Assembly (NCBI RefSeq): GCF_000308815.1 | Contig: NZ_BAFX01000074.1 | Location: forward strand, 124,001-188,000 | Origin: Nocardia concava NBRC 100430 | Lineage (GTDB): Bacteria; Actinomycetota; Actinomycetes; Mycobacteriales; Mycobacteriaceae | Direction: 5' to 3' | DNA: 64,000 bases | Shown here: in pieces, positions 7,954 to 16,298 of the stretch | Position numbering within the stretch: the first letter of the stretch is position 1 | Layout of the letters: each line of letters opens with the position of its first letter | Made by a program: the position numbers and the translations under genes | Notes under the pieces: generated by a model | Told to the model about the DNA's origin: nothing | The model's input: only the letters and a program-made list of their open reading frames with translations | The model's database searches: none

Positions 7954-9393
7954 TCAGGCTCCGCGCAGAGCGGCGTCGAGTTCCGAGGCATCGGCCCAGC
8001 TGCCGTGGAATCCCATGGGAACCCGATGGTTCAGCTTGATCCGGGCGATGGGTGCGGCCGTGAAGTCCCGCGCGTCCTGGACGACGACCTCGCTACGATC
8101 GACGGCGGGATCCCACCAAATGGACAGCAGCCAACCGTCATCCTCGTCCGTGGCATCAGGGCGTGGCACGAATTGTGGTTCGCTGGGTGAGGTCAGCGAA
8201 CCGTCGAGGGGTTGGACCGACGTCTGGCCCGTGAGGTAGTCGTGCTTGGCCACGCCGTCGGTGAACCAGTCTCCGACCCCTCGGGTCGTGGCGTAGTAGC
8301 CGTACCGATGCGACAACCCGGTGCGCTGCTCGTTGATCTGAGGGAACTCGCCGAGGATGTCGGTGGTCTGGCTGTCCTTCACCGTCCCCGCGGCGAGGTC
8401 GAGTTCCCACCGCCAGGGTGTGGCGACCAGCTGCTTGAACCACCAGTTCCAATCCCCGCCCGGCGGTGGGGATTCGAGCTCCTTACGGGTGGGACCGAAG
8501 CGCTCCGTACGGTGCCCATCGACCACGATTCGGGTGCCATCCTGATAGGCATTGAGGAAGTGAGTGGGCGCGAAAACGTCGGGGGAGTCGAGCCAGCGAA
8601 CTACACCGGTCTTGCGATGCAGGACGGCCCATCGGCAGATCGACAATGTCTCCGGTTCCCAGACTGTCGAGGGCTGGCCGTTGAAGACGTTCTCGATGCG
8701 GACCATCGCCGGATAGGCCAGGAAGATCGCGTAGTCGGGCGTGACGGCGTAATCGTGGACGAAAGTGGGAACGCCCAGGTCGACGAGGTGACGATCGAGG
8801 ATCTTGCCGTGCCGGTCGGCCCGGTACCAGGTGAGGGCGCCGTTGACGTTGCCGAAGAACAGGAAGTCACCGTTGGTCGGGTCGACTTTGAAATGGGCCG
8901 TCATCGGTCCGACGATCTCGCCACCGAAGTCGTAGCACCGGCTGACCGTCTCCAGGGTGTCCGGACGCAGCTCGTGTGGAGCGGCCGCTTCGCAAAGTAC
9001 CAGCAATCGATTGTCGTAGAGAGTCACGTGCGTGTTCGCTGGGTTCTTCGGGAGTGTGCCCGGTGGCAGTGCAACGTCCGAGCCATGCATGAAGCTGCCG
9101 AAGATCGCTTGGCCCCGTTGCCTTTCCAATTGCAGCCCCGCAGTGGCGACGTACCGGTTGCGATAGGTTGCTCTGCCGTCGCGGAGGAAGATGGCGTTGA
9201 TCATCCCGTCGCCATCGAACCAGTGATGCCGAGTGGGATCAATCGGGCGATAGGCCTGACTGCTGCTGACTCGATACAGCGCGCCACTCAGCTCACGCGG
9301 GAGCCGTCCCTCGATTTCCAGATCGAAGGCCTCGCCCTCTTCTCGCCATGGTGCGTAAGGGCCGTTGAGAAACATGTTCGTGGGGTCCCACAT
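7954..9393 (-). CDS. Carotenoid cleavage dioxygenase / RPE65 family protein
   Basis: A 479-aa non-haem iron dioxygenase that cleaves a carbon-carbon double bond in carotenoids, apocarotenoids, stilbenes or related phenylpropenoids. The four iron-binding histidines are visible in order: MTAHFKVDP, FVHDYAVTPDY, PTHFLNAYQDG and the C-terminal VPMGFHGSW. The N-terminal HHWFDGDGMI motif is also typical. ATG 9393 is preferred to the GTG at 9399 because GAGGAG lies at proper distance only for the ATG. Transcribed alone and convergent with the MCE gene. The substrate may be a lignostilbene or isoeugenol type rather than a carotenoid; sequence alone does not decide. Confidence 0.9.
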   Translation of the reverse strand: MWDPTNMFLNGPYAPWREEGEAFDLEIEGRLPRELSGALYRVSSSQAYRPIDPTRHHWFDGDGMINAIFLRDGRATYRNRYVATAGLQLERQRGQAIFGSFMHGSDVALPPGTLPKNPANTHVTLYDNRLLVLCEAAAPHELRPDTLETVSRCYDFGGEIVGPMTAHFKVDPTNGDFLFFGNVNGALTWYRADRHGKILDRHLVDLGVPTFVHDYAVTPDYAIFLAYPAMVRIENVFNGQPSTVWEPETLSICRWAVLHRKTGVVRWLDSPDVFAPTHFLNAYQDGTRIVVDGHRTERFGPTRKELESPPPGGDWNWWFKQLVATPWRWELDLAAGTVKDSQTTDILGEFPQINEQRTGLSHRYGYYATTRGVGDWFTDGVAKHDYLTGQTSVQPLDGSLTSPSEPQFVPRPDATDEDDGWLLSIWWDPAVDRSEVVVQDARDFTAAPIARIKLNHRVPMGFHGSWADASELDAALRGA

Positions 9394-9441
9394 GGGCACT
9401 CCTCTTTGTCATGACTGGAATCCGGGTGTGACCACGGTTCA

Positions 9442-9465
9442 ATATGGTACGAATCCGTTCTATAT
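9442..9465. promoter_or_regulatory. Imperfect palindrome upstream of the carotenoid-oxygenase gene
   Basis: Arms ATATGGTACG and CGTTCTATAT match at 8 of 10 positions around a 4-bp centre, about 50 bp upstream of the ATG. This is a plausible operator or promoter element for the divergently placed dioxygenase. No regulator gene lies nearby. Confidence 0.35.
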
Positions 9466-9479
9466 GGAGAGCTTCGCAT

Positions 9480-10064
9480 GAGTGTGGGAGAAACGCAATC
9501 GTACTATTTGTGCTGTGATGGCGGTCTCAGCCTGGCTTGGCCCCTAGTTCATGGCGTCGAAGATCTGTGGTGCCGAGCTGAGTGTTGGGAGGTACCGCAT
9601 GCTGCTGCATGACGCGACGGCGGGTTTCGTGGATCGCGGCGGTGGCGGACTTTGGCGGGGCTCGACGCGTCCGCCCAGGATGGTCCGTCGGCCGTCGCCG
9701 GGCCTGCCGTCAACTCAAAATGGCTGTGCGCCTGGATGAAATGGAAACTAACTTGCTCCGCCTAAATGCCCCACCGAACAGGAATCCTGGCACGGCGAGA
9801 TCGAGGGGCTCCCACCGCGCGCCCGCCTAGGTCAGAACCGTTGTCGTTCACCGTGTTCGGTGGGATCCGCCCGCATTACCGCTGTTGCGCCGCCTTGCCG
9901 AGGTCCAGGACACAACGCGACTTGGTTAGGGGTGCGCGACGACCAGATCGTCGCGGGCGGGGAGATCGCGGGCGGCGGGCTCACCGCAGCGCTGACTCTG
10001 CTCGTTCGCGACCGGGGCCAGGCCGAGATCGCATTCCGGATGCCCATCTACCTACCAGAGGTCG
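9480..10064 (+). pseudogene. Gene-poor stretch with a recombinase-like remnant
   Basis: No intact gene. Around 9730-9840 two successive frames read RLDEMETNLLRL and then SWHGEIEGL. This resembles the coiled tail ('...WLGEVEGLQVSL...' type) that I associate with actinobacterial integrase-like mobile-element proteins, split by a frameshift. The open frame from 9860 to 10243 (GVRDDQIVAGGEIAGGGLTA) is not recognisable. I interpret the stretch as decayed mobile DNA next to the att-like repeat at 10065. Confidence 0.3.
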
Positions 10065-10585
10065 CAGGTTGCGAGCCATCTTGGCTGCCAGTCGGAATCC
10101 TGGCGCAGGTTCGAGCGCTCGATGCCGCGGAACCGGTGGGATGTGATGGGAATTTTAGTGCCATTTTGCGTGCCATTTTGCGGCCGGAATGGTGCGAATC
10201 CATAGGTTTCGGCAGGACACGATGGGACGTCTCGGGATCGTGAAATCGCAGGTCAGAATAGGAGACCCCCCCAAGATCGCCTGGTCAGTGGCCGATCTTG
10301 GGGGTTCTACGAGATGATGAAAAAGTGATGGTCTAGGACCAGGCATTTCGGCCGCTCGGTGGGCGTTTTGTGCCTCTGAAGTGCCACTTTGGGTGCCACT
10401 TTGAGCCGGTTCGAGAGGTGGCCTCTACGGTCGAGTCCTTCGTCGTCGGTGGGTGGATGAAGAAGGACTGACGGTTTCTGCTGGTCAGCGGGTCATGAAC
10501 CTCTGAACCGGGTCGCAGAGTGCCATTTTGGTGTCAGTTTGAATGGATTCGGCTGTTCCGGGACGCCAGTCTTGTCGACTGTGAC
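10065..10585. repeat. Att-like direct repeat, copy 1 (decayed integrase tail plus flank)
   Basis: Same-orientation homologue of 31711-32098. Shared elements in order on the plus strand are: a tRNA T-arm-like GAGGTCGCAGGT followed by GGAATCCTGGCGCA; tandem GTGCCATTTTG motifs (10158, 10170); GGCCGGAATGGTG; a hairpin around CCCCCAAGATCG; and a minus-strand integrase C-terminal tail ending PNPFKLTPKWH. This copy has additional motif pairs at 10381/10393 and 10520/10531 and is frameshifted in the integrase part. It probably marks an old integration junction. Confidence 0.55.
10268..10304. terminator. Hairpin downstream of integrase remnant, copy 1
   Basis: CCCCCAAGATCG pairs with CGATCTTGGGGG (12 bp) around a 13-nt loop. 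The same structure occurs at 31917-31963. It would terminate transcription of the minus-strand integrase or serve as a structural element of the att region. Confidence 0.5.
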
Positions 10586-10870
10586 GATGCCGCTGGTGGA
10601 CCGGCATGCCGGTGCATGCGACCCCGCAACGAATTCCTTATCGATGTGCCCCTGTCGAGCGCAGCTGTCCACCCGCCGGTTCCTTCTTCATCGTCTCGAG
10701 GATGACCTTCAGCGGGATCGTCGTGGCTTCGGTGTCGAGGTTCCTGATGACAGTGTGGATGTGCTCGAGTCGTTGCAGGCGCGGATTGTAGTTGAGTGGG
10801 ATGGCGTCGAGACGAATCGCCCGTGACCCACTGACGTCGCACCGTTGCTACGCGACACGCAGGTTGGTAG
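10586..10870 (-). pseudogene. Unrecognised coding remnant beside repeat copy 1
   Basis: On the minus strand, from about 10850 to 10650, one frame reads like protein without a start codon (LNYNPRLQRLEHIHTVIRN, then TIPLKVILETMKKEPAGGQL). It ends at a stop near 10648, where another frame (GHIDKEFVAGSHAPACRS) continues in phase with the PNPFKLTPKWH tail. This could be a frameshifted C-terminal half of a phage-type integrase. I cannot place it in a family with confidence. Confidence 0.25.
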
Positions 10871-11812
10871 TCAGTCCGTGTAAGTAGGCAGCGCCGGTTC
10901 GCTGGCGACGAATGGTTGTTGCAGTGCTTGGATGCCGCCGAGAGTGACGCCGTGGGCTTCGCCGGTGAGCATTGCGGGTGCATCCGCGTACGGCATGAAT
11001 TGGGTTGAGCAGACTGTGGAGTCGATGCGGGTGGGGTCGGCGGTGCCGTCGTGGGTGAGGGCGTCGAGGGTCAGGGCCCAGGAGATGGAGTCGCCGACGA
11101 TGAGGCCGTGGTCGGCGATGCGGGTGGCGCAGAGGTTTTGGAGGGCGATGTTGCGGGCGCCGGTGAGGGTGCTGGCGGTGGGCTGGGGGAGGACTACTTC
11201 GTCGAACATGCTGTAGATGCTGGTGTAGTCGATGGTGTCGGGCAGTTTGTCGCGGGTCAGACGGCGCAGGAATTGCGAGCCGGGCCGCATCTGCCAGGCG
11301 AGTGCTGGGCACAGGGAGGCAGCGCACAGCAGGTCGGCGTCTGCGGTGCCGTTGTAAACGCCTGCCAGAGAAACGTATTTGTCGACGGCCGCGGCAGCAC
11401 TGGGCCAGAACTTCAGCGCCCACAAGGCCAGTGGTGCGCCTTGGCTGTAGGCGACGACCGAGATCGGCTGTCCGGAGCGCACATTCGCGACCCGGATGGC
11501 ATTGACGACGACTTCGGCGCTCTCGTACACGCTCGTCACTGCTCGGTCGAGTTCGACGGTGCACACCGCGAACCCGGCGGCCTCCAACCCTGATCGCCAA
11601 CCCCACGACCAGGTTTCGGCGGCGTCGATCGCGGTTCCGGGCACGAGTAGGACAGTCTTCTTCCGTGCGATGTCCGGACCGCAGTCGACGGCTGCATCCA
11701 GGGAGGATTGCGGGGTGGTCAGTGGCGGGTCGGTCGCTTCCGCGCCGGCGGTCGGTGCGTGGAGGCTGGTCAGCACGACCGAGGACAGTGCGGCAAGAAC
11801 AAGGGCGCGCAA
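10871..11812 (-). CDS. Secreted CalB-type triacylglycerol lipase/esterase
   Basis: A 313-aa exported alpha/beta hydrolase. A signal peptide (about residues 1-24, ending SLHAPTAGAEA) precedes an LLVPGT oxyanion strand, the nucleophile elbow AYSQG near residue 120, and the segment TSIYSMFDEVVLPQ with a later ADHGLIVGD His. These blocks parallel Candida antarctica lipase B (TWSQGG; NLYSATDEIVQPQ; DHAG). It would hydrolyse lipophilic esters outside the cell. It lies 30 bp downstream of ubiD on the same strand, so both probably share the operator-controlled promoter at 13379. A lipase in a ubiD operon suggests the pathway substrate enters as an ester. Confidence 0.85.
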   Translation of the reverse strand: MRALVLAALSSVVLTSLHAPTAGAEATDPPLTTPQSSLDAAVDCGPDIARKKTVLLVPGTAIDAAETWSWGWRSGLEAAGFAVCTVELDRAVTSVYESAEVVVNAIRVANVRSGQPISVVAYSQGAPLALWALKFWPSAAAAVDKYVSLAGVYNGTADADLLCAASLCPALAWQMRPGSQFLRRLTRDKLPDTIDYTSIYSMFDEVVLPQPTASTLTGARNIALQNLCATRIADHGLIVGDSISWALTLDALTHDGTADPTRIDSTVCSTQFMPYADAPAMLTGEAHGVTLGGIQALQQPFVASEPALPTYTD

Positions 11813-11842
11813 CGTTGGGCTCCTGTGGGTGAATCGATTCGG

Positions 11843-13345
11843 TCAGCGTGGGGTGGTGTCGGGGAAGCCGTCGCCGAGCCAGTTCGCGAGCACGCGGTCG
11901 CGGACGGCGGCGGGGACGTTGTGGGCGAAGCCGGTGCGCTCGGGGCGAGTCACGCCCACGGGCGGAAGGCAGTTGTAGACGATGCGGGGGTTCATCCAGC
12001 CCTGCGGGTAGTTCCCGATGGCCGGGAAAATGTAGGGCGTGGTCGGCCAATTGAGGACGCCCTCGACGAGAATCCGGTTTTCGGGCCTGGTGTCGTAGCG
12101 ACCCTGCAGCGCCCACACGACCTCGCCGAGATCGGCCGGGTTCACGTCGTCCTCCAGCACGATGACGGTATTGAGCGGGGTGCCGTGCCCACGCATGCCG
12201 AGCGCGGTTTCGGCGATGCGGCGGGACAGGATTCGGCCGTCGGATTCGACGTCGCGCCAGTCGTCGGTGACGGTGACGACGAGCCATCCGCAGGCGGATT
12301 CGAAGGGTGTCCAGGCGGTGGCGACGGGCAGGCCCGCGGTCCGCAGGGTGACCACCATTTCGGCGGCCATGCCAGGGCCGATGATGGTGTGGGTTTCGTC
12401 GGCGGGTTCGCCGGAGGAGGAGAACGGGAAGATCGGGTTGTCCCGGTGGGTGATCGCGTCGACGTGATAAACCGGCTCGGGGGCGGGGGTGTCCGGGAAC
12501 ATGTAGCCGCCGAAGTCGCCGTAGGGGCCTTCCAACGCGAGTTCGGAGATGGAGAGCCGGCCCTCGATGACGATCTCGGCGGTCGCGGGAACCTCCAGAT
12601 CGTTGGTCTCGCACGTGATCACTTCGACGGGTTCGCCGAAATAGCCACCGATGTAGTTGACCTCGTCGATGTCACGCGGCAGCGGTGAGCCCCCCGCGAA
12701 CAACGCCAGGGGTTCGACGCCGAGCGCGAGCGCGAAAGGCATGTCCTGCCCCAGTTTTCGCCATTCCGCGAAGATCTGGCCGAGGTGCTGGAACGGCATG
12801 ACGGTCCCGGTGGCCCGACGCTCGTCGAGCACCTGGATACGGGCGACGGACCAGTTCGTCCAGCGGCCGTCAGGGCTGCGGACGATGATGATGCCCAGGG
12901 TGTTGAGGTAACGGCCGCCGTCTCCCGCATGCAGATATGGCGAGGGCAGCGTCGTCAGGTCGACCTCATCACCGAGCAAGATGTGCTGTTTGCAGGGCGC
13001 GGCCTCGACGCGCACCGGGGGGATCGGGGCGCGATCGCGCGCGGCGACGAGCGTTTCGATGATCTCGCGCGCATCGGCGTGCGGATCCAGGCCGAGAGTG
13101 AGGGCCAGGCGGGAGAGGTGCTGTCCGGGAATCCGGCTGGTGCCGACCGGTGCGGTGAGGGCACGGAAGCCGGGCGCGGTGTCCGTGATCGAGGTGAACA
13201 GTGCTGCGGGGGAGCCGGTTTCGTAGATCCGGCGGGAGATGGCGCCCATTTCGAGGTTCCAGTCGACCTCGCGCTCGACCTCGACCAGCTCGCCTATCTC
13301 GCGGAGCGCCTCGATGTAGTCGCGCAGACTCGAAAAGCGTTTCAT
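11843..13345 (-). CDS. ubiD: UbiD-family prenylated-FMN-dependent decarboxylase
   Basis: A 500-aa decarboxylase of the UbiD superfamily, acting on alpha,beta-unsaturated or aromatic carboxylic acids with prenylated FMN. Family landmarks: N-terminal SLRDYIEALREIGELVEVE, the ARIQVLDERRATGTVMPFQHLGQ segment (prFMN/metal site and catalytic Arg region), the EVPATAEIVIEGRL strand, and ALEGPYGDFGGYM, which carries the catalytic Glu and, five residues on, Asp rather than the Glu of fungal Fdc1. The cofactor maker UbiX is encoded at 20948 in the facing cluster. It is divergent from the SCP2 gene over an 80-bp region with a TetR-type palindrome and heads an operon with the lipase. Substrate unknown. 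Confidence 0.92.
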   Translation of the reverse strand: MKRFSSLRDYIEALREIGELVEVEREVDWNLEMGAISRRIYETGSPAALFTSITDTAPGFRALTAPVGTSRIPGQHLSRLALTLGLDPHADAREIIETLVAARDRAPIPPVRVEAAPCKQHILLGDEVDLTTLPSPYLHAGDGGRYLNTLGIIIVRSPDGRWTNWSVARIQVLDERRATGTVMPFQHLGQIFAEWRKLGQDMPFALALGVEPLALFAGGSPLPRDIDEVNYIGGYFGEPVEVITCETNDLEVPATAEIVIEGRLSISELALEGPYGDFGGYMFPDTPAPEPVYHVDAITHRDNPIFPFSSSGEPADETHTIIGPGMAAEMVVTLRTAGLPVATAWTPFESACGWLVVTVTDDWRDVESDGRILSRRIAETALGMRGHGTPLNTVIVLEDDVNPADLGEVVWALQGRYDTRPENRILVEGVLNWPTTPYIFPAIGNYPQGWMNPRIVYNCLPPVGVTRPERTGFAHNVPAAVRDRVLANWLGDGFPDTTPR

Positions 13346-13378
13346 GCCAACTCCTGTTCACCCTTGATTGCACACAGT

Positions 13379-13397
13379 ATCGTACACTCTGTTCGAT
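13379..13397. promoter_or_regulatory. TetR-type operator, site 1 (ubiD/SCP2 divergent promoter)
   Basis: ATCGTACA-CTC-TGTTCGAT is a 19-bp inverted repeat with one arm mismatch. It sits midway between the divergent starts of ubiD (13345) and the SCP2 gene (13426). It matches sites at 14719, 16234 and 26217. Confidence 0.7.
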
Positions 13398-13425
13398 ATT
13401 GGAAGACTCCGAAAGAGGTTGTCCG

Positions 13426-13899
13426 GTGCTGGTCAAAGACCGTCTCGCGCGGGCGAACGCGCACTTCATCGCCGGTCGTAGCCCGGCTCAACTGGCGATA
13501 CTCGACCGCGGTCCGGTGCGCCGGGTCGTGCTGGCAACGCTGCCCACGCTCATGCGATTGTTGTTCGACGAGTCGGGCACGCGGGCGCTCGGAGGCGATC
13601 CGCTGTCGGGCACGCTCGAACTGAATATTCGCCGACCCGATGGAACGGGCGTCGACCCGTTCGAGATCGCGATTCGCGACGGCGGCTGTACGGTGTCCCG
13701 CCGCAGCAGCTTTCGCCGTCCCGACGCTCGAGTGACCATCGGACTGGCCGACATGGTGCGGATGGGCAGCGGCGCGGTCGACCCTGGCCGGTTCGTCGCC
13801 GAGGGCATGGCCGACGGGCGGATTAGCATGGGGGGCGATCCGTTCCTCTTCCTGGCCGTTCCCAATCTGTTTCGGATGGCCAACCGGAAACTGATCTGA
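13426..13899 (+). CDS. SCP2 sterol-carrier-domain protein
   Basis: A 157-aa small protein with an SCP2-like lipid-binding fold: a helical start (VLATLPTLMRLLFDESGTRALGGD), a beta region with GTLELNIRRPDG, and the typical end in which a conserved ADMVRMGSGAVDPGRFVAEGMADGR loop precedes ISMGGDPFLFLAVPNLF. It may carry or present a hydrophobic substrate to cytoplasmic enzymes. The GTG at 13426 is chosen because AGAGG lies upstream and translation further upstream would run through the operator. Divergent from ubiD and followed by the TetR gene. Confidence 0.75.
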   Translation: MLVKDRLARANAHFIAGRSPAQLAILDRGPVRRVVLATLPTLMRLLFDESGTRALGGDPLSGTLELNIRRPDGTGVDPFEIAIRDGGCTVSRRSSFRRPDARVTIGLADMVRMGSGAVDPGRFVAEGMADGRISMGGDPFLFLAVPNLFRMANRKLI

Positions 13900-13928
13900 A
13901 CACCCCGTCGTCGCGAATGCGCACAGGA

Positions 13929-13948
13929 TGTTCGACATATCGTTCGAC
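13929..13948. promoter_or_regulatory. Two operator half-sites upstream of the TetR gene
   Basis: TGTTCGAC at 13929 and CGTTCGAC at 13941 are direct copies of the half-site found in the 19-bp palindromes, 12 bp apart and 32 bp before the TetR ATG. They may allow weak autoregulation. Confidence 0.4.
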
Positions 13949-13979
13949 CAGTGGGCTGCTCGAGCGATAGGATTCGTTC

Positions 13980-14630
13980 ATGGCATCGGTAACCCGCAAC
14001 AAGAGTAGCCACCGTGATCGGCGCACCGCGACGGCTCGTCGCGTGCTCGAGGCGACGGACGCGTTGTTGCGGGGCGGGGAGCGGTTCACCGAGATTCCGG
14101 TGGAGCGCTTGCTGGCCGAGGCGGATGTCTCGCGGTCCACGTTCTACGTCCATTTCGCCGACAAGTCGGTTCTGCTCGCACAGCTGGCGGAGCAGGCTCT
14201 CGCCGATATCCAGGCGGCGGCCGAGGTGTGGTGGTCGCTCGAGCATGCGATCGGACCGGAGCCGGCGGCGAAGACGATTCGCGGGATGATCAAGGTCTAT
14301 CGCAGGCACGCACACGTCTTGCGCGCCCTGACCGAGGTCTCGACCTATGACGACGCGGTGGGTGCGCTGCGACGGCAGCGGATCGAGGACTACACCGCGA
14401 TGTCGGCCCGCCGGATGCTCGAGGAGCAGCGGCAGGGGTTGATCGCCGCGGAGGTGGATGTCGACTACACGGCTTCGATGGTGATCCACCTGATCGACGG
14501 CGCGATCATGGAGCACATCGCCTACGGCTCGCCGCGCGATGACGCACGGCTGGCGAATGCGCTGGCCCGAATGGGCTGGCTCGCGCGCTACGGGCGGATC
14601 CCGGCCGAAGGTGCCGCCGGGCTGGGCTGA
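13980..14630 (+). CDS. TetR-family transcriptional regulator of the ubiD island
   Basis: A 216-aa regulator. The N-terminal helix-turn-helix (TARRVLEATDALLRGGERFTEIPVERLLAEADVSRSTFYVHFADKS, about residues 15-65) is classical TetR. The C-terminal ligand domain ends VIHLIDGAIMEHIAYGS. It is encoded inside the island, and the only repeated palindromes nearby (13379, 14719, 16234, 26217) resemble TetR operators, so it is the natural candidate to repress ubiD, the P450, aldehyde dehydrogenase and fadD units until the substrate or its CoA ester appears. A hairpin terminator follows at 14655. A fragment similar to its C-terminus lies at 26256-26342. Confidence 0.9.
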   Translation: MASVTRNKSSHRDRRTATARRVLEATDALLRGGERFTEIPVERLLAEADVSRSTFYVHFADKSVLLAQLAEQALADIQAAAEVWWSLEHAIGPEPAAKTIRGMIKVYRRHAHVLRALTEVSTYDDAVGALRRQRIEDYTAMSARRMLEEQRQGLIAAEVDVDYTASMVIHLIDGAIMEHIAYGSPRDDARLANALARMGWLARYGRIPAEGAAGLG

Positions 14631-14654
14631 ATCGCCGCTCGCACACACGAAATA

Positions 14655-14686
14655 CGGGCCGCTGCGACCTTCGTCGCGGCGGCCCG
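14655..14686 (+). terminator. Hairpin terminator after the TetR gene
   Basis: A 14-bp stem (CGGGCCGCTGCGAC against GTCGCGGCGGCCCG, one mismatch) with a CTTC tetraloop, followed by CGTCTT. It separates the TetR unit from the P450 promoter. Confidence 0.7.
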
Positions 14687-14718
14687 CGTCTTGACACCTG
14701 TGGCCTTCCGAATGCAAT

Positions 14719-14737
14719 ATCGAACAGACTGTTCGAC
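14719..14737. promoter_or_regulatory. TetR-type operator, site 2 (P450 promoter)
   Basis: ATCGAACA-GAC-TGTTCGAC, a 19-bp inverted repeat with 7 of 8 arm bases paired, 40 bp upstream of the P450 GTG start. Confidence 0.75.
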
Positions 14738-14776
14738 ACACTGGTGTGTCGGCGCCGTATTTCGAAGGAGGCGGCG

Positions 14777-16192
14777 GTGAAGTCGCTGCTCAAGTTGCCC
14801 GAGGATTTCGAGCTACCAGCCCTCCGTCCACAGCAACCGGCGCCGCCCCGGCCGGGGAGCGGCCTGAAGTCGATCCCGGGTGACGCCGGACTGCCCGTCG
14901 TGGCCGATACGTTTCGATACTTCCCGGATCCCGGCGCCTGGTGCGTGCGGCAATACCACCGGTACGGACCCGTGTCGTGGTTCGGGCTGATCGGGCTCAC
15001 CGGGGTGGCCGCGCTCGGCCCGGACGCCTGGGATGTGGTGGCGCGCAACAAGGATCGCGCCTTCGCGGCAGGTCCGGGGTGGGGCAAGATGATCGGCCCG
15101 TTCTTCACCCGCGGTCTGCTGCTGCTCGATTTCGACGAGCACCTTTTCCACAAGCGGGTCATGCAGGAGGCGTTCGGCCGGCCGCGGCTGATCAGCTACC
15201 TGGACGAGATGAACCCGGCCATCACCGCCGCACTGGCGAAATGGCAACCGGGGCAGCGATTCCCGGCCAGCCGTCAGCTCAAACAGCTGACCCTGGACGT
15301 GGCGACCCGGGTGTTCATGGGTGAGGAACCGGGGCCGGAGTCCGACGAGCTGAACGCCGCCTTCACCGACTGCGTGTACGCGGGCTCGGCCCCGATCCGC
15401 TTCCGGATGCCGGGCGCACGCTACCGGCTGCCGGGCACCAGGTGGGCTCGCGGGCTCGACGGCCGCAAGGTACTCGAGCGCCACTTCTACGAGCGTCTCG
15501 CGGACAAGCGCGCATCCACGGGCAACGACCTGTTCACCGTGCTGTGCCACGCGCGGACCGGGAACGGCGAGGAGTTCACCGATGTGGACGTGGTCAACCA
15601 CATGATCTTCCTGATGCTGGCCGCGCACGACACCGCGACCATCACCATGACCACCATGCTCTACCAGCTGGCCAAACATCCGCAGTGGCAACAACGTTGC
15701 CGCGAGGAATCCCTGGCGCTGGGCAAACCGGCCCTGGAGTTCACCGATCTCGATCGGCTGCCCGCACTGGACATGGTGATGAAGGAAGCGCTGCGCCTGG
15801 TCGCACCGATCCCGCACATGCTGCGCTACACGGTGAAGGACACCGAAATCCTCGGCCACTTCGTCCCGCAGGGCACCTATGTGCTCGTCAACCCGCAGAT
15901 GAGCCATCAGCTCCCCGAAATCTGGCCCGACCCGGCGCGATTCGATCCGGAGCGTTTCGCCGAGGACCGCCGCGAGGACAAGGCGCACAAGAACGCCTGG
16001 GTGCCGTTCGGTTCGGGCGCGCACAAGTGCATCGGCATGTACTTCGCGGGTATGGAGATCAAGGCGACCCTGCATCAGATGCTGCAGCGCTTCGAGTGGT
16101 CGGTCGAACCGGGTTACGAGATTCCCTGGGACCGTTGGACATTGCCGATCGCCAAGGACGGCATGCCGGTCGACCTGCGCCCGCTGCGGTAG
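14777..16192 (+). CDS. Cytochrome P450 monooxygenase
   Basis: A 471-aa soluble haem monooxygenase. Landmarks: I-helix AAHDTATIT (acid/threonine pair) near residue 285, K-helix EALR (ExxR), PERF meander, and the haem loop FGSGAHKCIG with the proximal Cys near residue 420. GTG 14777 is preferred because AAGGAGG lies 6-10 bp upstream; the frame extends to 14744 without a ribosome site. It would hydroxylate a hydrophobic substrate, feeding the alcohol and aldehyde dehydrogenases downstream. No ferredoxin or reductase gene is in the cluster, so electrons must come from elsewhere. The operator at 14719 points to TetR control. Confidence 0.93.
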   Translation: MKSLLKLPEDFELPALRPQQPAPPRPGSGLKSIPGDAGLPVVADTFRYFPDPGAWCVRQYHRYGPVSWFGLIGLTGVAALGPDAWDVVARNKDRAFAAGPGWGKMIGPFFTRGLLLLDFDEHLFHKRVMQEAFGRPRLISYLDEMNPAITAALAKWQPGQRFPASRQLKQLTLDVATRVFMGEEPGPESDELNAAFTDCVYAGSAPIRFRMPGARYRLPGTRWARGLDGRKVLERHFYERLADKRASTGNDLFTVLCHARTGNGEEFTDVDVVNHMIFLMLAAHDTATITMTTMLYQLAKHPQWQQRCREESLALGKPALEFTDLDRLPALDMVMKEALRLVAPIPHMLRYTVKDTEILGHFVPQGTYVLVNPQMSHQLPEIWPDPARFDPERFAEDRREDKAHKNAWVPFGSGAHKCIGMYFAGMEIKATLHQMLQRFEWSVEPGYEIPWDRWTLPIAKDGMPVDLRPLR

Positions 16193-16233
16193 TGGAACCG
16201 AACTCGCTTCGGACGTTGACAACGCCCGCAAGT

Positions 16234-16252
16234 ATCGAACACTATGTTCGAC
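16234..16252. promoter_or_regulatory. TetR-type operator, site 3 (aldehyde dehydrogenase promoter)
   Basis: ATCGAACA-CTA-TGTTCGAC, 47 bp upstream of the aldehyde dehydrogenase start and only 42 bp after the P450 stop. It shows that the genes from 16299 onwards have their own regulated promoter. Confidence 0.75.
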
Positions 16253-16298
16253 AACTAGTTCATCAAAGTGCGCGTCCGCGCCCGACCCGAGGCCAGTG

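Noticed and set aside
10065-10115. tRNA gene suggested by GAGGTCGCAGGTT and GGAATCCTG
   Set aside because: Only T-arm-like pieces are present and they are interrupted; no acceptor, D or anticodon arms. It may be a remnant of an att site.
10848-12614. 588-aa minus-strand open frame, arginine/proline-rich
   Set aside because: Out-of-frame shadow of the ubiD and lipase genes; composition is typical of a GC-rich shadow and has no family motifs.
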